Below, in pieces: positions 1 to 6,136 of a stretch of DNA of 6,352 nt. Within the stretch, counting starts at the first letter, position 1; every line of letters starts with the position of its first letter. The stretch is from Clostridiales bacterium. GTDB lineage: Bacteria > Bacillota > Clostridia > Oscillospirales > Oscillospiraceae. The position numbers were made by a program, and so were the translations under genes. The stretch lies in NCBI GenBank assembly GCA_012728025.1, contig JAAYFX010000237.1, positions 1 to 6,352 of the forward strand, read 5' to 3'. The notes beneath the pieces are model-generated. The model saw only the letters and a list, made by a program, of their open reading frames with translations, was not told where the DNA came from and searched no databases.

Positions 1-531
1 CTTAAGCTTGTCCATAGCTCCTTTTATATCCGGCCAGTCAAAGCCGACCTTTTGAGCCTTTATCTGTATCTTTTCCGCCCGCCAAAGAGAAGGCAGGCTT
101 TCTGCTACGTCCACCATTGTTTTTGTGGCGGTTGTCTGTGCCTTTTCACGTTTTTTAAGCTCGTCCCAGTTTTGCAGAACCTGCTTACTGCCTGAAACAT
201 TTTTGTCCCCAAACACATGAGGATGACGGAAAATCAGCTTTTTGACAGCGGCATCGGCAACATCGTCCAAATCAAAGCTTCCCTTTTCCTCCTCAATATG
301 GGAGTGGAAGATAACCTGCATCATAAGGTCGCCCAATTCTTCCTTAAGATGTTCAGGATTTTTTTCATCTATGGCCTCACAAACCTCATAAGCTTCTTCC
401 AAAAGGTTTCGACGGATGCTCTCGTGGGTTTGTTCCATATCCCATGGGCAGCCTTCAGGAGAGCGCAGTATCTCTATTATTTTGCGAAAATCTCCCATAT
501 CATATACAGATTTATATTCAAAATCTACCAC
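1..531 (-). CDS. mazG: MazG-family nucleoside triphosphate pyrophosphohydrolase, C-terminus cut by window edge
   Basis: This gene encodes a cytoplasmic all-alpha enzyme of the MazG family, which hydrolyses (d)NTPs to the monophosphate and pyrophosphate and is linked to house-cleaning of nucleotide pools. The visible 177 codons contain the hallmark GCPWDMEQTHES (about residues 27-38), the metal-binding EExxE in LLEEAYEVCEAID (E45, E46, E49) and the ExxD in EELGDLMMQV (E65, D68), followed by FRHPHVFGD (101-109). The start of the second MazG repeat (RAEKIQIKAQKVGFDWP) appears before the edge. The family is usually about 260 residues, so roughly a third is outside the window. I chose GTG at 529-531 because a GGAAGG at 541-546 lies 9 nt upstream; the GTG at 538-540 would abut that site. 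An in-frame TAA at 565-567 rules out an N-terminal tetrapyrrole-methylase domain like that fused in B. subtilis YabN. It lies downstream of the flippase gene on the same strand. Confidence 0.93.
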   Translation of the reverse strand, partial: MVDFEYKSVYDMGDFRKIIEILRSPEGCPWDMEQTHESIRRNLLEEAYEVCEAIDEKNPEHLKEELGDLMMQVIFHSHIEEEKGSFDLDDVADAAVKKLIFRHPHVFGDKNVSGSKQVLQNWDELKKREKAQTTATKTMVDVAESLPSLWRAEKIQIKAQKVGFDWPDIKGAMDKLK

Positions 532-540
532 ATTTTCCAC

Positions 541-546
541 CCTTCC
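541..546 (-). promoter_or_regulatory. Shine-Dalgarno site deciding the mazG GTG start
   Basis: GGAAGG, read on the minus strand, sits 9 nt before the GTG at 529-531 but directly touches the GTG at 538-540. The spacing favours the inner GTG, giving an N-terminus beginning (M)VDFEYKSVYDM. Confidence 0.5.
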
Positions 547-601
547 GCAAGTCGATTTTTTTCTTTAGATATTCTTATAAAATGCAATGGTTCTGTCTGT
601 G

Positions 602-629
602 CATATATCTGAAATCCCTTGGTATTCAA
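602..629 (-). promoter_or_regulatory. Weak candidate promoter for mazG in the flippase-mazG gap
   Basis: On the minus strand TTGAAT (624-629) and TATATG (602-607) are separated by 16 nt, a 4/6 plus 4/6 match to sigma-A boxes. The 158-bp gap between the flippase stop (690) and mazG start (531) is long for a tight operon, so an internal promoter is reasonable, but this match is weak and AT-rich DNA gives such hits by chance. No terminator was seen after the flippase, so read-through is also possible. Confidence 0.22.
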
Positions 630-689
630 AGGTTTTTGTTTAGAATGGCACACTTATATTCATATGTTAAACCACCGCTTCAGCAAGCC

Positions 690-2327
690 TTATTCCTTCA
701 CTCTCAAAAGCTTTGCAAGCTTTTCGCCCTTGGGTATCAAAAGCATATCATCCATGGTAATGGCCTTTGTTATAACAGTAAGTACAAGATAGCACAAGGC
801 GGCAACCGCAACAGCAACCCCCAGTGCCAACAAAACGCAAAGCCTATCCGGCTGCGCTCCGGCTCCTATAAGTTCCAAAACCGCCGGATATATAAGCCAT
901 GCTACGGCCCCCATAACAAGGCAGTTTATAAAAGGCTTTATAAATATTCTTCCAAAGCGAGGGCGCTCGGGAAGCTTTTTTATTACAAACCACAGGTTTA
1001 AGCCCCCCATTACCACGTAACAGATTAAAGTGCCTATGGGAGCACCATAGATATTTATATTAGGATTGCCAACAAGCAGCCAGTTTAATACAATATTGAG
1101 ACTCCCGCCTATAAGCATTGTATACATGGGCAATCTTTCCCTGCCTCCCGCCTGCAAGATGGCAGTGGTCATAAGAGACAGGCAGACGAAAAAGGAGGCT
1201 ATTCCCATAATGGCAAGAAGCTCTGCCCCCTGTCCGGCACTGCCGTAATATAGGGCATCCATAATAGGGGCTGATAGAACACTTAAGCCTATGGCCATGG
1301 GAAGGGCTATTATAGTTGATATACGAAGGGAGGACTCTATAACATCCTTAGCTTCGGAAAACTGCTTTTTTGCAATAAAGCCCGCTATGGCAGGAACGAT
1401 GCTTATGGTAAGAGGGGTAATAAGAGCCGCAGGAAGATTATATAAGGTAAGGGCCTTTGAATACACCCCAAACAAAACCTTTGCCTCATCGTAAGTAAAG
1501 CCGGCGGCATTTTGAAGCTGGCCTAAAACAAGCTTTGTGTTTACAAGGGTAATGATGCTAAGAACGCTGGAACCTAAAGCAATGGGTACGCCTATTCTTA
1601 CGAGTCTTTTTAGTATAACTGACTTGCTATCGGAAATATCCTGCCTTTCCGGAGAAACCTCGCCTGCCCTTGCAGCTTCGGCCTTCATGCGTTTTTTTGC
1701 TACAACACCCATATAAATACAGGCGGCAAGAGAGCCTACTGCAACACCAGAAATGGCCCCTGCCGACAGCAGAGGAAGGCTCGCCCCCCTGCTTTGCAGA
1801 ATGAGGACAACAGCAAGGCCAAAGACCACTTTAACCGCCACTTCGATAATCTGGGATATGGAGGTGGGGCGCATATCCGAAAGTCCTTGAGTATAGCCTC
1901 TAAAGGCTGACATGATGCAAACAAGAATTACAGCCGGAGCCATGGCAAAAACACTTTGGCTTGCTTCCACATCCATCATGAAGGCCGCAAGCTCTGTGGG
2001 AAACATTAACATAACCACAGTTCCCACAATGCCAAGAACCACAAAGGCCGTCATTGCGACCTTAAAGGTTCTTTTAATTTGCAGAGGCTTATTAAGGCTG
2101 TTTGCCTCAGAAATAAGCTTAGCCAAAGCAATAGGCAGACCTGCTGTGGAAAGGGTCAGCAGAACATTATATAGGTTGTAAGCAACGTTAAAATGGGCAA
2201 ATCCCTCGTCTGTTAGGATGTTTCCCATTGGGATTTTGTAAATAGCCCCAAGGATTTTTATTATCACAACAGCAGCTGTAAGTATAACGGCGCCGTGAAG
2301 GTAGTTCTGGTTTTTTGAAGCCGGCAT
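690..2327 (-). CDS. MurJ/SpoVB-family polytopic lipid flippase (polysaccharide biosynthesis protein)
   Basis: This is a 545-residue integral membrane protein of the MOP exporter superfamily (MVF/polysaccharide-synthase branch), whose members flip undecaprenyl-linked cell-wall or polysaccharide precursors across the cytoplasmic membrane. It shows about 14 hydrophobic segments, starting with one at residues 12-30. The family's conserved loop is RGYTQGLSDMRPTSISQIIE (143-162). A charged cytoplasmic linker (about 210-240) divides the N- and C-terminal halves, and the second half opens with RIGVPIALGSSVLSIITLVN. Length fits B. subtilis SpoVB, YabM and MurJ/YtgP (about 520-545). ATG at 2325-2327 has GGAGG 7 nt upstream, so the start is secure. 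mazG follows on the same strand, resembling the B. subtilis yabM-yabN order, which makes a YabM/SpoVB-like role somewhat more likely than the main MurJ. Whether the substrate is lipid II, a sporulation-specific precursor or another polymer cannot be told from sequence, so no symbol is given. Confidence 0.9.
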   Translation of the reverse strand: MPASKNQNYLHGAVILTAAVVIIKILGAIYKIPMGNILTDEGFAHFNVAYNLYNVLLTLSTAGLPIALAKLISEANSLNKPLQIKRTFKVAMTAFVVLGIVGTVVMLMFPTELAAFMMDVEASQSVFAMAPAVILVCIMSAFRGYTQGLSDMRPTSISQIIEVAVKVVFGLAVVLILQSRGASLPLLSAGAISGVAVGSLAACIYMGVVAKKRMKAEAARAGEVSPERQDISDSKSVILKRLVRIGVPIALGSSVLSIITLVNTKLVLGQLQNAAGFTYDEAKVLFGVYSKALTLYNLPAALITPLTISIVPAIAGFIAKKQFSEAKDVIESSLRISTIIALPMAIGLSVLSAPIMDALYYGSAGQGAELLAIMGIASFFVCLSLMTTAILQAGGRERLPMYTMLIGGSLNIVLNWLLVGNPNINIYGAPIGTLICYVVMGGLNLWFVIKKLPERPRFGRIFIKPFINCLVMGAVAWLIYPAVLELIGAGAQPDRLCVLLALGVAVAVAALCYLVLTVITKAITMDDMLLIPKGEKLAKLLRVKE

Positions 2328-2352
2328 TTTTGTACCTCCAAAATTTATAGAA

Positions 2353-2405
2353 GCCGCATAAGTTCTATTAAAATATTTAAAGTTTTATGATATTATATAT
2401 GCGGC
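2353..2405. repeat. Perfect 8-bp inverted repeat flanking a 37-bp AT-rich core
   Basis: GCCGCATA (2353-2360) is the exact reverse complement of TATGCGGC (2398-2405). Inside, TAAAA (2369-2373) and TTTTA (2383-2387) form a second, almost concentric inverted repeat around the palindrome TTTAAA (2376-2381). The element lies 26 bp upstream of the flippase start codon and overlaps its likely -10 box, a place where a dimeric regulator could act. With transcription starting near 2385 only one arm would be in the flippase mRNA, so an RNA hairpin role there is unlikely. An operator function is inference. Confidence 0.5.
2392..2397 (-). promoter_or_regulatory. Probable -10 box of the flippase promoter
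   Basis: The minus strand reads TATAAT exactly, about 65 nt before the flippase ATG. No good -35 hexamer lies 16-18 nt upstream: the sequence there is near AAATGC, and TTGCCG is too close at 4 nt. The promoter may need an activator or may not be real. The box lies at the inner edge of the inverted repeat at 2353-2405. Confidence 0.35.
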
Positions 2406-2558
2406 AAGGTCAGTGCATTTGCTTTTCTGCCGCTTCTTCCCATGATAAGCCGTACTACTGTACACCAAAAGACTTGAAAAATCAAGAAAATCCATAAGTT
2501 TAATTTTATTTATGCGTGATTGTTAAAATTGATGTTTTTTAGTGTAAATTAAAATTAA

Positions 2559-2587
2559 TTGTCAACAAAGGTTTTATTTGTTATTAT
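2559..2587 (+). promoter_or_regulatory. Sigma-A-type promoter of the kinase-like gene
   Basis: TTGTCA (2559-2564) and TATTAT (2582-2587) are separated by exactly 17 nt, each matching the consensus in 5 of 6 positions. Transcription would begin around 2594-2595, giving a leader of about 57 nt before the ATG at 2652. The -35 box begins with the TTG that would otherwise be taken as a long-form start of the downstream frame, which argues against that start. Confidence 0.65.
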
Positions 2588-2634
2588 GTACAAACAACAT
2601 AAAAGTTGGTTTAACTCAAATACTACTCCTGAAT

Positions 2635-2639
2635 GGAGG
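2635..2639 (+). promoter_or_regulatory. Shine-Dalgarno site deciding the kinase-like gene start
   Basis: GGAGG lies 12 nt before the ATG at 2652-2654. The spacing is longer than the usual 5-9 nt, but no other start codon in frame sits closer, so this site supports the 360-residue form, possibly with reduced translation efficiency. Confidence 0.6.
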
Positions 2640-2651
2640 TTATCCGTATTT

Positions 2652-3734
2652 ATGAGAAATAATGAATATCTTTCTAGTTTTTTTTCTTCTGTACACCAGC
2701 CTGTTGTTGTTATCGACGGGAACATATTAGTCTACGCAAACCCCGCCGCCGAGGAAGCCTTTGATTCCGAACTTCAAGGCTTTGAGGCAAAAAACCTTAT
2801 ACCTCCAGAAGTACTTGAAAACAAAGCCGAAAACTTTGTATGCGCCTTCAATTTTCTTGGAAAAGAGTCGGCTGTCTCTGTGGTTCGCTCTGAGGGGCTT
2901 ACACTGTTGTTTTTTGACCCTATAAAAAACGCAAAGCCTGCACTGTTTTTAACAAGAAGCATTATAAGCAACCTTAGAAATAATGCCATGGGTATAAAAA
3001 TGTCGGCAGACCGCTGCTTTTCCATGCTCGAAGAGGGAAAAACTCCTCCCGAGCGACACATATCCATACTGTATCATTACTATTACCGTCTGTTGCGCAC
3101 TCTTACTCAGGTTGACAGTGCAGACCTAATTGAGCGTGGAGAGCTTGTGTTCTCTCCGGCTTATACAGACCTTGTGAAGCTTTGCTCCGAGCTTGTGGCC
3201 ACAGCTTCCTCCCTTGCTTCCGAGACAGGTGTGAAAATCAGCTTCAGCTCTGACGAAACTGACGCTGTTGCCCTTGTTGACCCCGAAAGAATAGAACAGC
3301 TTTTAACAAATCTTATTGCAAACAGTCTTCAAAACTGCAAGGCGGGAAATAGCATCAACCTTTCCCTTCGCCGCTCAGGAGGGCGCATTGTCATATCCGC
3401 CGAGGATGATGGCGCCGGAATGTCTCAGGAAGTGCTTTCAAAAATATTTGCCCTCCCCGATACAGAGCTTGACCTTGAAAACTTCCAAGAGGGAAACGGG
3501 CTGGGGCTTTACATCGCCTACGGCATAGCCCAGCTCCACAAAGGCGTTTTGCTTGTGGAAAGCCGTGAAGGTGAGGGTACTCATGTTCACCTTATGCTGC
3601 CCATAGGTGAGGATGCTCCCATAAAGCTTAACACTCCGGAAACCGCATACCGCAGCAACAATGTCTCCTCTGTTTTGACAGGGCTTTCGGATGTTTTGAA
3701 AAGCTCTAGTTTTGGAACAAAGTTTGAGGACTGA
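2652..3734 (+). CDS. Soluble PAS-like/HATPase histidine-kinase-like protein lacking the H-box histidine
   Basis: This 360-residue cytoplasmic protein has a sensor-kinase layout. A PAS-like N-terminal part (HQPVVVIDGNILVYANPAAEEAF, about 15-37) is followed by a helical hairpin region (about 96-158) and a C-terminal HATPase_c domain. The ATP-binding boxes look intact: N-box in EQLLTNLIANSLQN (N220, N224), G1 box EDDGAGM (D252) and G2 box GNGLGLYIA (281-289). There are no membrane segments. The first dimerisation helix reads SIISNLRNNAMGIKMSAD (103-120), where kinases normally have sHExRxPL; no histidine is present there. Histidines occur only later (H136, H142, in and just before YHYYYRLLRT). 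I recall similar PAS/HATPase proteins in Oscillospiraceae, but cannot verify that here. No response regulator is adjacent. It could be an atypical kinase, a phosphatase or an ATP-binding sensor; target unknown. A 31-residue longer form starting at TTG 2559 is unlikely because that codon is in the promoter. Confidence 0.85.
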   Translation: MRNNEYLSSFFSSVHQPVVVIDGNILVYANPAAEEAFDSELQGFEAKNLIPPEVLENKAENFVCAFNFLGKESAVSVVRSEGLTLLFFDPIKNAKPALFLTRSIISNLRNNAMGIKMSADRCFSMLEEGKTPPERHISILYHYYYRLLRTLTQVDSADLIERGELVFSPAYTDLVKLCSELVATASSLASETGVKISFSSDETDAVALVDPERIEQLLTNLIANSLQNCKAGNSINLSLRRSGGRIVISAEDDGAGMSQEVLSKIFALPDTELDLENFQEGNGLGLYIAYGIAQLHKGVLLVESREGEGTHVHLMLPIGEDAPIKLNTPETAYRSNNVSSVLTGLSDVLKSSSFGTKFED

Positions 3735-3754
3735 TTTTCCGGCTATTCACCGGT

Positions 3755-4519
3755 TTACCCCTTTATCCCAAATAAGCTGCGCCCGTTTTCCGCCGCTGTA
3801 AGAACCAGCTCTTTTACATCCATTCCTTTTATCTCCGCAATTTTTTCGGCTATATAAAGAAGGTTTCGTGAATCGTTTCTTTTTCCCCTGTTAGGAACGG
3901 GAGACAAATAAGGGCAGTCTGTTTCAAGAAGTATGCGGTCTGTGGGGCACATTTCCAGCACCTCAATCACCTTTCTGGCATTTTTAAAGGTGACTACCCC
4001 TCCAAAGCCCAGATACCAGCCCATGTCAAGAAGCTCTTTTGCCATTTCGGCACTGCCGGAATAACAGTGAAACTCACCTGATACTTCGGGAAAGCGCCGG
4101 ACTATATCCATACAGTCAAAATGAGCATCCCTATTATGGATTATCACCGGAAGGTTAAGGTGGCGGGCAAGCTCCATCTGCTTTGTAAAAACCCTTTTCT
4201 GTACATCTTTTTCAGAGTGACCATAGTAATAATCAAGGCCGATTTCCCCTATGGCCCGAACCTTTGGGTTTTTGCAAAGCTTCATTAGCTGCTCTGGGGA
4301 ATCCTCATTAAATTCCTTTGCATCATGGGGATGAAAACCTACGGCTGCATACATAAATGGATATTTATCCGCTAAATCCACGCAGGCTTTGGCGCTTTCA
4401 AGGTTGCTGGAGGCGTTTAGTATCATTGATATACCCTTAGCGTAGCAGTCTTTTATCGTCTCGTCCCTATCAGGGTCGAAGCTCTCATCATAATAATGGG
4501 CGTGTGTGTCAAAATACAT
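3755..4519 (-). CDS. tatD: TatD-family metal-dependent hydrolase (DNase)
   Basis: This 254-residue protein matches the TatD/YcfH family of TIM-barrel, metal-dependent hydrolases, cytoplasmic enzymes with 3'-5' exonuclease/DNase activity in the characterised members. All expected metal ligands are visible: H6 and H8 in DTHAHYYDESF, E92 in GEIGLDYYYG, H128 in PVIIHNRDA, H151 in GEFHCYSGS and D201 in LLETDCPYLSPVPNRG. Length is typical (about 255-260) and the protein looks complete. ATG at 4517-4519 has GAGG 8 nt upstream. Its stop is 20 bp from the end of the oppositely oriented kinase-like gene, and its start is 55 bp from the start of the divergent O-antigen-ligase-like gene, so it appears to be a single-gene unit. 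In many Firmicutes tatD-like genes follow metG or precede rnmV and ksgA; none of those is here, so this may be a paralogue outside that cluster, with a similar biochemical role inferred. Confidence 0.95.
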   Translation of the reverse strand: MYFDTHAHYYDESFDPDRDETIKDCYAKGISMILNASSNLESAKACVDLADKYPFMYAAVGFHPHDAKEFNEDSPEQLMKLCKNPKVRAIGEIGLDYYYGHSEKDVQKRVFTKQMELARHLNLPVIIHNRDAHFDCMDIVRRFPEVSGEFHCYSGSAEMAKELLDMGWYLGFGGVVTFKNARKVIEVLEMCPTDRILLETDCPYLSPVPNRGKRNDSRNLLYIAEKIAEIKGMDVKELVLTAAENGRSLFGIKG

Positions 4520-4563
4520 TTTTTAATCCTCAGTTCAAGTTTTGTTTAATAGTCGGGTCTTTA

Positions 4564-4569
4564 GGGAGG
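4564..4569 (+). promoter_or_regulatory. Shine-Dalgarno site deciding the TTG start of the O-antigen-ligase-like gene
   Basis: GGGAGG ends 5 nt before the TTG at 4575-4577. The alternative in-frame TTG at 4542, 33 nt further upstream, has no comparable site, so the shorter 506-residue form is preferred. Confidence 0.7.
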
Positions 4570-4574
4570 GCATT

Positions 4575-6095
4575 TTGAAAAAGCTATCAGAAGCAATTGA
4601 AAATACGGGTTTTCCCCAATGGATTACCGACAAATACATATATCTTATAATCTTTCTCTATCCGCTTTTTCTGGGCTTTCGTGGTTATGCCATGCTTACC
4701 ATTTCAAAGTTCTTTTTCTTTTCTATACTTACGGTTTTATGGCTCTTATCCATATTTGTTTTCCATCTGAAAGCAAAAAGGCCCTTTAAGGCGGAAAAAC
4801 AAAGTCCAACTGCATTTTTCATTTTACTTTATCTGCTATTCTGCCTTATTTCGGCAATCCTCTCTCCCTATGGATTTTCGGTTATTATAGGTGAGGGGCG
4901 TTTTGACGGTCTTCTCACCATAAGTCTCTGTTGTCTTATTTTTTTTGGTGTATTTCATTATGGCAGCCTTAAAAAAGAATATATATATGCCTTTTCAATT
5001 TCAGGCTTTCTCTGCTGTCTCATCGCTGTTTTACAGCTTTTGGGTAAAAACCCTCTTTGGCTTTTTCCGACGGATTATAGCTATTATGATGCGGGGACAA
5101 AATATAGCAGCGAGTTTTTATCCACCATCGGCAATGCTGACCTTTTCAGCGGGTATTTATGCATACTTTTGCCCCTTATTTCCGTTTACTATATAGTAAG
5201 TGAAAAAAGACCCCTTCCATTTTTGGCGGTCATTTCTCTTGGCTGCTTTTGCCTTCTTGCCTGTCGGGTGGCAAGCGGCATACTTGCGGCTTTATGTCTT
5301 ATGATAGGGGCGGCGCCCTTTGTTCTTAACACAGGCGAGCGCCTGCGAAAAGGACTTGAAGTTCTTGTTGTCGCCTTTTTCTTTTTTGGGCTGGGAGCTG
5401 CCTTTAAAGGTCTTGGAGGAGATAGCAAGGTTTTCCTTAACCTGCATTTTTCAAAGCCTTTTGCCGCTTTGCTTATTTTATCCCTCTTTTTTCTTATTGC
5501 AAGACTTTGTCTTGAAAAAAAGGAGTTTAAGAAAAAAACATTAAACCTGTTTATCTCAAGCTTATCAGTTTTAGTTTTAGTATCGGGCTTATGTATAGTA
5601 TATCTGTGGTCGGGTGAAGAAGGCTCTGTCTATGAAATTTCTCAGGCAATGCGGGGTAATTTGCAGGAGGACTTTGGTTCCTCACGTATTCTTATTTGGC
5701 GTGAAGTTCTCTCCCTTGTTCCGGAAAGGCTTCTTTTCGGCGGCGGGTCGGGTACTCTTGCCCTGCGGATTGACCTTGGCTTTTCACGCTATGTGGAGGA
5801 AACCGGCCGACACCTGCAAACATATGTAGACAATGCCCACAATGCCTATCTGGGTATCTTAGTGAATACAGGGCTTTTTTCCCTCTTGTGCTATCTGGCT
5901 GCCCAACTTTCAAGCCTTTTTGCCGCCCTTAAAAGTGCAAAGTACAAGCCCCTTTGCCTTTGCCTTATATCTGCGCTTATATGTTATTGGATGCAAAGTT
6001 TTTTCAGCTTGGGTCTTTTTATTGTCTCTCCTATTTCGTGGGTTCTCTGGGGACTTTTGGCCTCGGAAACGGCAAGAACACCTAAGAAAATATAA
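4575..6095 (+). CDS. O-antigen ligase/Wzy-family polytopic membrane protein
   Basis: The product is about 506 residues with some 12-14 hydrophobic segments and fits the O-antigen ligase/Wzy_C superfamily, whose members polymerise or transfer lipid-linked glycans on the outer face of the membrane. Supporting motifs, numbered from the TTG at 4575, are GEGRFDGLLT (106-115), STIGNADLFSGYLCILLP (183-200, the GN..(x)..YL..LP signature) and SSRILIWREVLSLVPERLLF followed by GGGSGT (369-394). They are followed by the Wzy_C loop DNAHNAYLGILVNTG (419-433). The conserved R and W of RILIW and H of AHN are the residues usually important in these enzymes. The gene stands alone, divergent from tatD and closed by a strong terminator, without glycosyltransferases nearby, so the glycan substrate is unknown; candidates are a capsular or secondary wall polymer or glycoprotein glycan. 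The promoter must lie in or near the 55-bp gap with tatD; I saw only a poor TTTAAT-17-TTTAAT pair (4522-4550). Confidence 0.85.
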   Translation: MKKLSEAIENTGFPQWITDKYIYLIIFLYPLFLGFRGYAMLTISKFFFFSILTVLWLLSIFVFHLKAKRPFKAEKQSPTAFFILLYLLFCLISAILSPYGFSVIIGEGRFDGLLTISLCCLIFFGVFHYGSLKKEYIYAFSISGFLCCLIAVLQLLGKNPLWLFPTDYSYYDAGTKYSSEFLSTIGNADLFSGYLCILLPLISVYYIVSEKRPLPFLAVISLGCFCLLACRVASGILAALCLMIGAAPFVLNTGERLRKGLEVLVVAFFFFGLGAAFKGLGGDSKVFLNLHFSKPFAALLILSLFFLIARLCLEKKEFKKKTLNLFISSLSVLVLVSGLCIVYLWSGEEGSVYEISQAMRGNLQEDFGSSRILIWREVLSLVPERLLFGGGSGTLALRIDLGFSRYVEETGRHLQTYVDNAHNAYLGILVNTGLFSLLCYLAAQLSSLFAALKSAKYKPLCLCLISALICYWMQSFFSLGLFIVSPISWVLWGLLASETARTPKKI

Positions 6096-6132
6096 AAATG
6101 CCGCGGCGGTTTATACCTGCCGTGGCATTTTT
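6094..6132. terminator. Strong intrinsic terminator, usable in both directions
   Basis: The left arm AAAAATGCCGCGGC (6094-6107) pairs with GCCGTGGCATTTTT (6119-6132) over 14 positions with one G-T wobble, around an 11-nt loop. The right arm ends in five Ts for the plus strand, and the left arm gives five Us for the minus strand. It overlaps the stop codon of the O-antigen-ligase-like gene and begins 4 bp past the stop of the dehydrogenase gene on the other strand, so it likely ends both converging transcripts. Confidence 0.9.
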
Positions 6133-6136
6133 GCAT

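Larger units (their letters stand above)
2328..2651. other. Gene-free divergent regulatory region between flippase and kinase genes
   Basis: These 324 bases are AT-rich and contain no credible gene. From left to right they hold the flippase Shine-Dalgarno site, a 53-bp inverted-repeat element with a TATAAT on the minus strand, a less AT-rich stretch (about 2401-2465) in which I see nothing specific, a tiny CTTGA-AAAA-TCAAG repeat near 2474-2487, and the strong plus-strand promoter plus a leader of about 57 nt for the kinase gene. I saw no clear Spo0A box (TGTCGAA) and no riboswitch-like fold. Confidence 0.7.

Noticed and set aside
673..692. GCTT-GCTG-AAGC hairpin just after the flippase stop as an intrinsic terminator
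   Set aside because: Only a 4-bp stem and no following T-run on the minus strand, so read-through into mazG remains possible.
217..1001. Plus-strand open frames of 131 and 185 residues at the left end
   Set aside because: They run antisense to the mazG and flippase genes, whose conserved motifs are unmistakable; the plus-strand translations show no family features and no good ribosome site.
2474..2487. CTTGA-AAAA-TCAAG small inverted repeat as an operator or terminator
   Set aside because: A 5-bp stem in AT-rich DNA is expected by chance and no T-tract or promoter is placed around it.
2559..2570. TTGTCAACAAAG as a possible Spo0A box
   Set aside because: It differs from TGTCGAA at key positions and is better explained as the -35 region of the kinase promoter.
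3739..3753. CCGG-N7-CCGG hairpin between the converging kinase-like and tatD genes as a terminator
   Set aside because: The stem is only 4 bp and there is no proper T-run on either strand; too weak to call a terminator.
5189..5913. Minus-strand open frames inside the O-antigen-ligase-like gene
   Set aside because: They are antisense shadows of a clearly coding membrane protein with conserved Wzy_C motifs and have no recognisable features of their own.
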